This document shows positions 45,547 to 56,776 of a stretch of DNA of 60,000 nucleotides, piece after piece (within the stretch, counting starts at the first letter, position 1; each line of letters begins with the position of its first letter). Where the stretch lies: positions 33,978,001 through 34,038,000 of the forward strand of contig CM060731.1 in assembly GCA_030704615.1 (NCBI GenBank), in the 5' to 3' direction. The stretch is from Takakia lepidozioides. Its lineage: Eukaryota > Streptophyta > Takakiopsida > Takakiales > Takakiaceae. A model generated the notes under the pieces. It searched no databases. It had not been told where the DNA came from and saw only the letters and a program-made list of their open reading frames with translations. A program made the position numbers and the translations under genes.

Positions 45547-48500
45547 GTGGAGACTGAAGGTTATAAGGAACTCGAAGATGGGAGTAGGAAGATACAAGGA
45601 GAGGAAGAAAAATTCCCAGGAACGAAGCAGACCCTGGGTGAGATTTTGCGTCAGCTGAGGAAGGAGCAGCGCCAGGCGAAAAAAGCATTGCAAAAACATG
45701 AACAGAATGAGAGCCCAAATACAGGACCCCGCCTTACCAGTCGTTCCACGAGTGCCAACGATTTTCGCACTCGCTCACGGTCAAAGCATCAGCAACCAGA
45801 AGAGCACCGACAGGACGTAAATCAGGAGCATAATCCCTCGAAGGTTTCAGACGCTTCCGTAGTTTCTGAGATCCAGCATTCACAGGAGAATCAGCATGAT
45901 GTATCCCCTTTCACCAAGAGCCCTTCCTGGCCCCAAGAGAAGCAGAAAACTGAGAATCCACCATCACACCATAGGAGGGCGACCATGAGCTGGGTCCCGC
46001 GATTCACCTTGGGCCGGAATGCAATCTCAGAACCCTTACCACTCTCTGGGCTGAACGCTTCCTCCCGTGGGTGGGGGAGCTTTAGTGTGGGACTTTGCCC
46101 GGCTTATTTGAAAAAATGGCAAGAGCCAGAGCAACAACAGCATCACCATAGCGAGGGTTCCAAACAGCTTGAGCCACTATCCGGGTCCCCTCGTCGATGG
46201 GGCATAACCCCAGATAAGTTGAGAGCTGCAGGGCCCTCGACACCGCCACAGCAGAAAGTAGAACATCTTTGCGAGGAAAACGAGCAGTGTGTGGGACTGC
46301 CTAAACTGCATAAAAACCTCGAGACAATTGTAGAAGAGGAATTAGAAAAGGAGGAACGGGAAAAGGGGACTTTTGACATACTAGAAGAGAAACTTGATAG
46401 AGTGGTCGTAGCGGTAAGCAAGGATCAATCCAGCAAAGATGCCCTAAAGTGGACGATAGTAAATCTGGTGCCCTCCCATGGAGTAGTCAGGCTTCTCTAT
46501 GTGTGCCCGCCAGTTAAAACCGTTCGTACTACAGGTAGATACTCTTCTCATCCTTACAAATACCCACAGTTTTGATTTGTTCTCACTCTCACTATCTCTT
46601 TCTCTGGTCCCCGCGGGCCTAGTGTTGGAGATCTAGTGCATATTAGTTTGAGATAGTTGCAGCAATCGATGAAACATAATAGGCAATTTGCTTCTTTCTA
46701 CTGCCAGCAGCTACACTATGCAGGTGGTCCTGTCAACCACCTTAGAATCCTGAAAGAAGTAGTTTAGCTGCACTGATCTCACATTGAAAACCAAATTCCA
46801 TGCTGCTGGCTATGACAATGAATTGATGTCTACTCTTAAGTCATTTTTCGAGACCCAGTGCAAGGCAATGTTTGTGTTATTTTGAAGCTATCTATCTCTT
46901 TCCTCTACTACCCTTCCCAGGAGTAAGAGGCTGATCCCTGAGTTCTTTGCAAATGAGTTTCTACCAGTATGAAGCAGACAAGGGGGGGAGGAGAGATTGT
47001 ACTCATAAGACGTTATTTGCCGTAGCCTGGATCTGTGGTAGTTTGGAATGACTTTGACAAGTAACTGCCGATGTGGCAGCAAGGAAAGTATCCAAAAACA
47101 GATAACAGAGATGAGGAGAAGCTTTGGTTTGTACACAGGCAGGGATAGCTGAAGGACCAGGGATAGAGGTCCAGATTTATCCAAGATGGCCGGATTTCAA
47201 ACACAAGATTACTTCTGATTCCTGTGGATCGAGTTGACCCCTCTGCAGTGGAAAAATTTAGTGAGCCCCAGAGCTTTGCCCTTGCCAGTTTGAACAACTT
47301 TCCGGATATGTGCATCCCAATTACAATTGGAGGAGAACTCAACGCCCAGGTAAGTGTAGGAAGGGAGGACCGGGATCTCTTGGCTACCCCACTGCCACTT
47401 AAGATCACTTCCTCCCTCTCCTCTGTCGTTGAATGCTACCACTGCACATTTGCTGACATTAGCCTCTAGCCCCCAAAGATCAAAGTATCTCTTCGCGCAA
47501 TCAATCAACTCCTGGAGATTGGTTGGAGTCTCCCCTATGCCTGCGAAGTCATCCGCAAATAGAAGGGCTGGTATGGTGGTATCACCCACCCTTAACCCAA
47601 ATCCCTCACTTTCCACATCCTCGAGGAGTTGATTGATGAAAACATTGAAGAGCAAAGGGGAGAGAGTACATCCTTGAGCTACACCTTGGTCTATGTCAAA
47701 GAAGTTGGAGGAGAGAGACCATTAGAGAGCAGCTGTTAGCATGCAGAGTGTTGGCATTACAGGTAGTTTAGTTTGGAGTATGCAGCCAATTTATTAGGAG
47801 ACGTTTTGGATGCAGGAGGGAAAGTGAGACCACTCAAACCAGCAAGTAGAAAGGTAGCCACAGATGATCTGCAGGATGCCCAGCTTAAAACAGAAGAGCT
47901 GCTTCAGGACCACCAATGGTTGTGTGATCTCAACAAGGTCTCGTCTCTATAAACCCCCACCTTAACTAGGACTTTGTTAGATCCTTGTTGGGTTCTATGC
48001 TTAGGATCTTTTGAAGGCGTCTTGGCATACCCAACCCTTCTCCATATATCCTCCTGGGAAACCCACTCACTGGTATCAGCAATCTTCCTCCATTGAACTT
48101 GGATGGTTCCTTCAAGTTAGCTCACAGCTTCTTTGATAGGCACAAACAATATTGGCTAAGAATCTACATGGAGTTCCTGTCCGTTTTATTCACCGTGGCC
48201 AGACTGGAAGAGATATTCTGGCTAGATTGTTATGTGAAACAATAGACATGACATTTCTTAGGTCTTGCATTCGGAACCTGTGATTATCTTTTCATCCTCC
48301 TCAGGATTACAACCTGCTTTTTGCTTCCATTTGAGTCCCATCACTCTGTCATTTGGGCAAGGTCAAGGAAAAATACTCATTAATTGAGTTGTCCAGGTGG
48401 AGGCAGAGTTTGTCATGGTGGAAAGCAGCAAAACTGTGCAGAAAGTGTTGGTGGAACAGGTATCCAAACTTGGAATTACAAGGCTGGTGCTTGGTACATC

Positions 48501-51500
48501 CCAACGCAATGTCTTCAGCCGGTGAGCCCCCATTCAGAATGTTCCAGCCTAAGACATGTCTGCATACCAGCTAGCATTCTATCTTTCGTGTATATATTTG
48601 ACGGAAATCTTTTCCTATGGTTTCCCTCAGAAAGTCTACTTTTAAATTAATGGGTTGTGGTGAGCAGGAAGATTAGGGGACCAGGCATACCAGTATACGT
48701 TTCCAAGAATGCCCCCATGTTTTGCACAGTGATGATCGTCAACAAATGTAAGCTCGTGTCTGTGAGGGAGGGCTTTGGTGTGTTTCCTCCAATATCTCCA
48801 GGTGTATTTTCTGACATGGCTACCACAAATGCTACCTACACTGGGGCCTCAGCAGGGGCGTCTGCTACAGGTAAGTGTGTTCCTAACCTATTTCGCATTG
48901 TACCTTCTGTATTCAATGAGGTCTTCTGGGTAGCTATGGTCGTAATTTTGGGGCTGCATCCAAGGGTGCAAAAAGAGCCTAGATGAATTCGGGATAATCT
49001 GTGGAAAGGGTGATGCATGAATTGCGTCTGCAGGTGCAGTAGAAGAATTGGAGGTTGACTTGCTGACTGCCAGGCTATCCACTCCAAGGATGGGTCTTCC
49101 ATTGGAACTTGAACTTGGAAATAGGCATGTATCAGGGCTCTTATCTCTGCCAATACACCCTACTCATGGCATGAACCCAGCAAGCAACAGCACCATCCTG
49201 AGTACGAAGACAGAATCAGAGAAGGTTCTTGGTGGTCCAAAGGGTAGTCATCCCTCTCTGCCTGCATTTTTCAATCCTCTATCTCAAACACCTTATGACA
49301 ATGATGAATGCTTTAGCTTTGAAACGGACGGGAAATTGAGGGCTATAGGCTCTACATGGGAATTGCCAATAAGAAACCAAGCAGGCATGTTGCAGGGGAT
49401 TGTGGGCCTATCCTCAGGGAACCCATCTGGAATCCAACCAAAATCTAATGCTCATAGTGCAGATGACAACCTTCTTACGCCATCACCGACTTCATCAGAA
49501 AACTCTGACCTTGAGGACATGCATGTCTTATCAGTGGGCATTGATGGGCAAGGTCGGATCATTTCCAATTATCAGGAAGAAAGATCATATACTGAAATGC
49601 CATTGGAGGCAGGGTTGACTGGAGAAGCTCTAGAGGTTGACACCCCTCTCGACTGCCCTACCAGTATCTTGGGGGCTAACAATGTGGGTCCAGTTGCAAA
49701 AGCTGGTGACAAAGTGATCTGTACCGTTGCCTCTCCAGAGTTTCCTGGGAAGGAAATTTCAGGTCCAGAGAAGATGGCCATTAGTGAAATCAGCAAGCAC
49801 AAACAAATTGAGAAGCAAGGAGCCCCAGTTTTAACTACCTTTGCAGGCTTGGTTGAGGATTGTTGGGACAAAACTGGCTCTTCATCATCTGATTCCTCCA
49901 CTCCTGCACAGCATCATGCACATGAGACGGTGAGGGCACAAGAAGTACAAAGTGACTGTAAATATGGTATCTTCAACCGGGTTACTGCATACCGAGGGTT
50001 GATTTAAGAAGAGACTTCTTTACCTGCTGGGCAGAAGACCTACATACGAGCTGTAGGGTTAAGCTCCTTTGACAGTGGGACATAGCTAATTGCAGGACAG
50101 TCTGGTTGGATAAAAATGTGTTGTATCTCAAGGTTTAAAAAGCAGATGCAAACTCACAAGTGATATGGATTGATCCTGATAGTCTCTGATCAGGTTGGCT
50201 TGAGTAGTATTGAAGAGCTCCTCGTTGTGAATTGATATGAAGCCAAAAGCAACCTGAACAATAACAACCTACCTAGGGCTAGATGCACCTCTGAGTTCTC
50301 AATGTGAGGCCAAAAGAAAAGATTTAATACTGCAGGATGTGTGCATGCAGATAAATGAGGTGGAGACTCTCCGAATGCAACTAGAGCAGGCATGCATGTC
50401 TATGGAAAAAGCACAATGCTATGCTGAAAATCAAGCTCTTCGGTGTCTAGAAGCTGAGAAAGCTGCAACCAATGCTCGCCGCAAGGTGGGTCCTCTGGCC
50501 ATCAAGACCTCATCTGCCAGATGATTCACGATAGCACGTCAACTTCGCTGCTGGATTTAGATCTTGCATTGGAGATGCGTGTACCTATTACTTCGTTCAG
50601 TGTTGGGTGATTAGACATGCATACCTCCAACACCTTTGTGTAGGTTTGGTTTTTGACTGGAAGCTGGATGCTTTACAATAGAACCAAATTGGTCCATCGC
50701 AGGCAACCCAGCTTGATTGGTTTTCCACTGATCCCCTTACCACTGCACATGATGACATTTTGAAACAATTGTGTGCATGCAGATGGAGAGGTTTGCTGCT
50801 CAGCAGAAAGTGGAAAGTAAATTACGGATAGAAGCCCTGAGAGTTGCAGAGATTGCAAGGCAACTGGCTAAAGAGGAAGCTAAGCTGCGTGATGAGGCAC
50901 TGGCAGCTGTCGTGAAGGCACGCAAAGCTGTGCAGGAGGAGACTGAGTGTCGCAAGGAGGCAGAGGCCAAGGCATGTAGAGAAGCAGAATCAAATAGAAT
51001 GGCAATGGCAGCCTTGCAACAGGCACAATACCGGGAATACAATTTTGAGGAGCTACAGGCAGCATCCAACAACTTTGCAGCAGAGTTGAAGATCGGGGAG
51101 GGTGCATTTGGCATTGTCTACAAAGGAAAGCTGCAACACACAAATGTGGCTATCAAAGTTCTCACTTCAGACATGCTTGAAGACAACCGCGAGTTTCAAT
51201 ATCAGGTTTGTTGCTGCCTCTCCTTCTGAACAGTTTTGGTGTCATAATCCCTCACAGATTTGTCTTTCTTAATACTCTACAATCCTTAATAGTTTAGAGC
51301 GTTAGAATTGCTCAAGTGTATGTTATTCCTCAATAAGTTTTTAGTAGCTGACATCTAGATGGTGGCAGCAGTACCCATAAGCACAACACAAGAGGAAACA
51401 TTGCTGTAGTCAGCTCCTTTCAGTGCATTGCCAGTTTCTAATGGTCGATTATGTACCCTATCTTACAGCCATATCCAATACAGTAGTTAGACTTCATTTA

Positions 51501-52570
51501 GTTCCTTTCCCGCCATACACATGATCTCTCGCGTTTACAAGAGTAACGCAGCAGGGGTCACGGGACTGGTCCAGGTGCATGCCCTCAGGAATCCAATTTT
51601 TTATTTTCCAGATATGGCATTTTCAGGAGCCTTCTTCACCTTTCTCTATGATCTTTCCGCGGACGTTATAAAGCACCATTTCATTTCATTTCATTTCATT
51701 TCTTCTTCCAGAATATGAACTGCCTATGAAGGAGGAAATCTTCCAGTCTCTATCCTTGTACAAAATGTAAAACTTACTTGCTCCGAGTAAAAAGCTGTAA
51801 GGGGGACTTTGCAGGTGGAGCGGTTGGGGCACACCCATCACCCACATATGGTGATGGTACTGGGCTGCTGCCTGGAAAAACGGTGTCTAGTGTACGAGTT
51901 CATGGCCAATGGCAGCCTGGAGGATCGGTTGCTGTGCAAGGGGGACACTCCACCCCTTCTATGGCACACACGCTTCTGCATAGCTGCTGAGGTGGCAAGT
52001 GCACTGCTTTTCCTGCATAGCTCCAAGCCAGAGCCTATTGTTCACCAAAACTTAAAACCAGCTAACATATTTCTTGACAGAAATTTTGTCAGCAAGCTTG
52101 GGGATGTGAGGCACACAAAACTCCTGACCAAAAGAGCTCTAGGTAGTGCTGCCTTGAGTAGTGTCTACTTCCAGGACAGTATGTCAGGGAGTACATTTGC
52201 ATACATCGATCCAGAGTTCCAGCGGACTGGTTCATTAGGCCCCAAATCAGATATCTATGCATTTGGCATTGTGATCCTGCAGCTGTTGACAGGAAAGCCT
52301 CCTGTTGGCGTATATGAGCTCGTGGAAGCAGCTGTCAGTGATGGTTGTCTGGAGGAGGTCTTGGACCCCACAGCCGGAAAGTGGCCCTCCCAAGAAGCCA
52401 AGGAGGTGGCTGGCCTGGCACTGCAATGTGCTGAGATGCGTCGCCGAAACAGGCCAGATCTAGAGACCACCGTACTTGCTAAATTGGACAGAATTCGAGC
52501 TTTTTGTGAAGAAAATGAGGTTGAGAATGTGCGAAGAAGGTCACCGGGTGCCAATGCCATCAGTCTGTGA
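45547..52570 (+). CDS. USP domain / coiled-coil / protein kinase-like protein (predicted pseudokinase)
   Basis: Spliced gene of the plant USP-RLCK class. Exons: about 45547-46534 (basic, charged N-terminus, then USP start LDRVVVAVSKDQSSKDALKW and VRLLYVCPPVK); an uncertain exon near 46750-46870; 48397-48521 (EQVSKLGITRLVLGTSQRN); 48668-48870 (GPGIPVYVSKNAPMFCTVMI); 49034-49929 (Ser-rich linker); 50351-50485; 50783-51205 (coiled coil, then FEELQAASNNF, GEGAFGIVYKG and VAIKVL); and 51815-52570 (kinase rest to TGA). GT-AG borders and phases agree for the last six. The P-loop and the VAIK Lys are present, but HRDLKPAN reads HQNLKPAN and the DFG-equivalent reads GDVR, so catalysis is unlikely. No U-box follows the kinase. 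The first in-frame ATG is far inside exon 1, so the true start, perhaps in an upstream exon, is unresolved. Confidence 0.85.
46990..47730 (-). mobile_element. LINE fragment inserted antisense in the kinase intron
   Basis: On the minus strand, from about 47700: DQGVAQGCTL-type sequence, then LFNVFINQLLEDVESEGFGL, the catalytic LLFADDFAGIGE box, LWGLEANVSKCAVVAFNDRG and LPSYTYLGVEFSSNCNWDAH. It then degrades and jumps to the 3' tail ('ggctacggcaaataacgtc', 'ttatgagtaca') at about 47040-46995. Same family as the LINEs at 0.3-5.5 kb, and the best-preserved RT segment of the window. It is internally deleted and 5'-truncated. It lies between the USP exons of the kinase gene. Confidence 0.85.
51655..51712 (+). 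repeat. (CATTT)n microsatellite and dispersed repeat piece
   Basis: 'atctttccgcggacgttata' followed by repeated CATTT units. A similar sequence occurs reversed near 2550-2600. It lies in the last intron of the kinase gene. Confidence 0.5.
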
Positions 52571-53755
52571 AGGAGACAGGGTGGCCCTTCCCACCCACTT
52601 TTCTCTCTTCCACCTTCAAGGTACTTTGATTTTGTCTGGTTACTAGTAAAGTCGAATCGCTGCTCTCTATGGCTTTCTGAGCCCTAGCTGCCCAAGTAGT
52701 AGGGAGACGCTTGTGTTGTCATCTATCCCATATATGCATGCAATGATAAGCAGGGAAAAAAGTACTTCTCAAGCCATCTCTATCACCATCGACCTTGACA
52801 ACCTCAATCACTTCATGTCTGGGGAGATCTAAACATGTAAGGCTCCACGTGTCAAGGGCCTTCCCTATTACGATTTCTGATGTGCTTGGGAGGATTAGGA
52901 GGTACTTCTGGAGCACACAGGTTTCCCCTTCTTGCCTCACCTCTTTCTATTTCCTATTGGAAGGCAATTTCTGGGTTTTGTTGACCTGCCCACCCTTGCA
53001 TGCAATCTGCCTAAACTCTCCCAGTCTCCTGGAATGAGATAATGTCAATACCTGGCATTCGAGAGGCAAAGACTCTGCAAATGGAAGCAAAAGTTCACAC
53101 CTTTGACATCCAGGCAATCTGCAACCAACGCTGCAGAAGCACAACAAGAGCTTACACCAGTGATCTTCTACACACAGCTGCAATGCTTGGATTTGTGAGC
53201 ACCTATCTTGCATTCCCAGACTAAGTTTCTTCTTCTTTAAGCATTTTAATTCCCCCCATTCAATTGACATATTTTCAGAATGGTGGCAAAGTGTGCATGC
53301 TGAAGGCATACAATAACGGAGAGGGTAGTAAACATATAGCATTGTTTGAGTCTCAAATGATATTATCATTCTGAAGTGCATGACTCACGGAATAATAGAA
53401 TTGTGTAAGTGAGTTCCAAGGATAGCATAAGCATCCTAACCCACAAGACAGGTTTTACAGAGCCTAACCACTTGCTTGATGAATTGGTGGAGATCTGATG
53501 TACCTCCTTTCCTCTTTGCTTGTGGAGATTTCCTCCTCGATTGGCGTATCGAGCTTTACGAGTTTACTGCCAAATCCTTGGCAACGTGACTGTCTCTACT
53601 AGAAATATGTCATGAGGTAGGGTGATTAGCCTCTGCAAGCAGCTAACACTTCATCACCGTCTTGCGCCCAAAACGACACGCACAATGGTAAGTACTGCGG
53701 GCGGTCAGTTTGCGAGTATCCACACTCTTGCATGTGGAGCACAGCTCCACCTATC
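52571..53755. other. Between the kinase gene and the next gene, no gene seen
   Basis: Begins with the likely 3' UTR of the kinase. I see no supportable coding region on either strand. Confidence 0.35.
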
Positions 53756-54000
53756 GGAATAATCGCCAATAATCGCCAATAATCGCCCAATTTTGACCTC
53801 AAAAAATAAAATAAAATATTCTGTCGAAAATTCCTTATTTTTTCATGCATGAAATCGCCAAACTTTTCCAAATAAAGAATAAACTATGGATGGAATTTAC
53901 GAATTTACCAAATATGGATCATACCAATGGATGAAAGTACATTGGAGGATGATTTTATCCAAATTCCAATGGATGAACAGAATATATTCCTGCTGAAGAA
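53756..54000 (+). repeat. Dispersed repeat, copy of 42480-42660
   Basis: Same ordered landmarks as the 42.5-kb copy, with a local triple repeat 'aataatcgcc' at about 53758-53790. It ends with 'caatggatgaacagaata', shortly before TGACGT (54043-54048) and CCACGTC motifs that may belong to the promoter of the gene starting at 54342. Confidence 0.75.
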
Positions 54001-54341
54001 GCGACAGGGTACCCATGGACTTTCCGTCGGTTTATCATCCATTGACGTCTGCCACGTCGCAGAATAGGGCGTCAAGAAGGATACGGTGCCACCGTGTCTG
54101 TGTGGCGCTTTGCAGATTGGCACAACAAGTGCAAGGAAGGCCATGAGTTGGTGCACGACCTACTGATCCTTGTGTTTCTTCTTGTACTAGATTTCTCTGT
54201 CGCTGGAGCAGGCACTATCAAGAGAGGTCTGCGGGGATCCGTGCAGCTCGTCGCTCTATCCAGCTTTAGGTGTCCACATTGAGAATGCTTGAGAGAGTGT
54301 AATCTTTTCTTAGATAGAAGCAGTTACTCGTAATCTAGGAA

Positions 54342-55490
54342 ATGGCTCCCAAGAGCAAGAGTGCGAAAGGTTCGAAGTTTGCGGATGATGCGCCCTGGCG
54401 AGCGGCGCAGGGAGAAAAGGCCATCCCCAGAATTTCTCAGGGAGTCGTTTTTGCAGTTCGGCAGGGCGCCAATTTCAACTATGCCATGAGCATTATGAAG
54501 GTCTCTTCTCTTTTTGAATTTAGGGAAGATGTCAAGCTGAAGAGTTCATCCTCTTGATTATGATCTCTCTCTCTCTTTCTCTCTCCGTCCAACTGGGCGC
54601 GGGGTCTGTGGCCACAAGGTTACGGCAAACAAAGTCGTATGAGTGCATTCTCTCTCTCTATCTCTCTCTATGTCGGATACTCATGTCAATCCTCCTTCAG
54701 TTCAGCATTATGAAGGTCTATTTTTCTCTTTTTGAATGAAGGATCCTCATGTCAATCTTCCTTTCAGTTCAGCCCACATACTGGAACTATGAGCATTTTA
54801 AGACTCCCATTTTGATTCAGAGAAAGAATGCGGAGGGATAGGGTTTCCGTCAATTCGGGTTCAGGAAATGACTCGGCATCACATACAATGCATAAGTGTC
54901 AGAAACAATTGTCATTTAGGGTAGTTTTCTCACCTCCAGAAGGTGACGTGTTGCAGCATCCAGATCCAATAGGGTATGGGCTTGCCAATGAGGCATTTGT
55001 GGAGCCAGCTGGGCCTGACTGCATCATTCCTGGACAACCAAGACCAATCAGGCTATTTGGCTTACAGGTCAGCCTCTACCACCTCTGGATCTGTAATTAC
55101 AGGAGTCAACCTCAGCTCCGGTTAAGTACATTGGGGCCAATTGAGTGCTTGAAGTAGGAAAATCTATCACAAAAAAATTTATAAGTTTTGGGTCCATTTA
55201 TCTGTCAGAGCCACCAAATGACACATAGTATGGGCAAAGAATAATCACTAGGAGTGTTCTAGTTGCAAATTTCTCCGTAAACTCAGATTGGCAATTCTTA
55301 GATGGTTGTGTTTGTCTATACATGTCCTTTTTTCACGGTCTGCACATTGCTCTCTCAGCTCTTTCTTTATTTTAGGGTTAAATGGAATTTCACAGAAGGT
55401 TTGGTTATGCAGCTCTGGCCACTTCCTTTGCCAAAAGTCAGTTTCAAGGCTTTGGAACCAATTGGTCGGGAACTCAAGATGGTTAATAAG
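54342..55490 (+). CDS. Unidentified conserved plant protein, first three exons
   Basis: Three phase-0 exons join cleanly. 54342-54500 begins MAPKSKSAKGSKFADDAPWR and ends ANFNYAMSIMK. 54957-55067 reads HPDPIGYGLANEAFVEPAGP then DCIIPGQPRPIRLFGLQ. 55413-55490 reads LWPLPLPKVSFKALEPIGRE then LKMVNK. Borders are AAG|GT, CAG|CAT, CAG|GTC, CAG|CTC and AAG|GTA. The start ATG follows a leader without competing ATGs, and the basic N-terminus is low complexity. The string of Pro/Gly motifs looks strongly conserved, but I cannot name the family. The first intron carries a LINE tail and repeated copies of the exon-1 end. Later exons are presumably downstream and may include those at 56.8-58.3 kb. Confidence 0.55.
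54585..54647 (+). mobile_element. LINE 3'-tail fragment in an intron
   Basis: 'aactgggcgcggggtctgtg', 'gccacaagg', 'acggcaaac' and 'gtatgagtgca' match the 40610-40671 tail. It is bordered on both sides by (TC)n, which hides any target duplication. Confidence 0.7.
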
Positions 55491-55807
55491 GTACCTTCTT
55501 CCTCTCTATCCATCTTTCCCTGCCCCTACAAGCTAGAAATTCCGGTTGGGGAGCATGACAAGAGAGACAATAGCAGACCTTTTTCTGGGACATTAAGGGA
55601 TACCCTCTTTCAACATTGGAGAGATTTTCGTTGCACCACTTGTCACTCATTCCAACAGGCTGGAGCCATCCCTTCCTGAATTCCAGAATTGAACTCATGC
55701 TATGGTAAAGAGGTTTTTGGACAACTTTGTAAGGTCAGTCCATTGTAATTCCCCCAGCTGAAGGCTTGCAATGGTTCCACCATCCTCCTCTCCTCGCCTC
55801 TCCTGCC

Positions 55808-55885
55808 CCTGTTCTGCTCCATCCAGACAAGGGGCGGGTCTATGGCGACATGTCTAAAGCAAACAGACTCTAATGCGAACATCAT
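55808..55885 (+). mobile_element. Diverged LINE-tail-like fragment
   Basis: 'tctgctccatccagacaagg', 'ggcgacatgtctaaagcaaa' and 'ctaatgcgaacatca' followed by a CT-rich stretch keeps the layout of the LINE tail with many changes. Assignment is tentative. Confidence 0.35.
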
Positions 55886-56776
55886 TTCCCTCTCATCCTT
55901 GTGCTGCTGCCAAGAATGTCAAGACACCCATATGAATGGACCAAGCACTTTTGGATGTTATCGTCTTTTGAAGGTCTTAGCGATAGCGCCATGTTACATT
56001 CGAGTACATTGGGCCCAAAGAGTCAGTGCTCTAACAGGAGCAAGATTTTGTGTTGCAGTACCTGATTTTCCAGTTCAGGTGTTTGTTGAACTGACAAAAA
56101 AAGTGGTTTTGTTGGCATGTGAAAACAGCTTCTAGACAGGGCATTTGAGCTGATGCAGGCACCCTTCAGCGAGCGGTAACGTGGCAGAAATGCTCTGTAT
56201 ATGCAGGAAATGGTGCTTTGAGTGGGAAATATAGTCTCTCTTGTTTTGTGTGCCAGTGCCTCGAGTTACTGGCCCTCCATAATTCAAGTGGGAGGAAGCA
56301 TACTTGCTAAAAGATTGATTTTAGTGCGATGCTCATTTTCCAGATGCAGGATACTGGAGGGAATTGTATAGATTATTTCCATCATTGATATATCCAGGTT
56401 CTATCTTGGCGGATTTGAGAGATGCATATGTATTTGTGCAGTAACTTTTTCAGTGGTAACTGTACATGTCAGCAGTTTTCGTCCTGAGCCAAATGTTTTT
56501 AACATGCTCTAAGTAGGGAATCAGGGAAGCTCTGTTGCATGTGGATGTCAATGTATTTGTGTCTGCATTGTGTGACACGATGAACCTGGTTCTGATGGCC
56601 AGGCTATTTTGTCCAATTGCATGGGTAACTACAGAAAGTTGCTGAGGGTTGTGAACACATTTGTCGACAACCCGGCACGACGCTGTCCAACCATAAACTT
56701 GGCAAAGTCCTGTTATTGGAAGTTGACAAGCCAAATCTCCAATTTCTATCATCATGTTTGTTGCACATTCTGCTAG

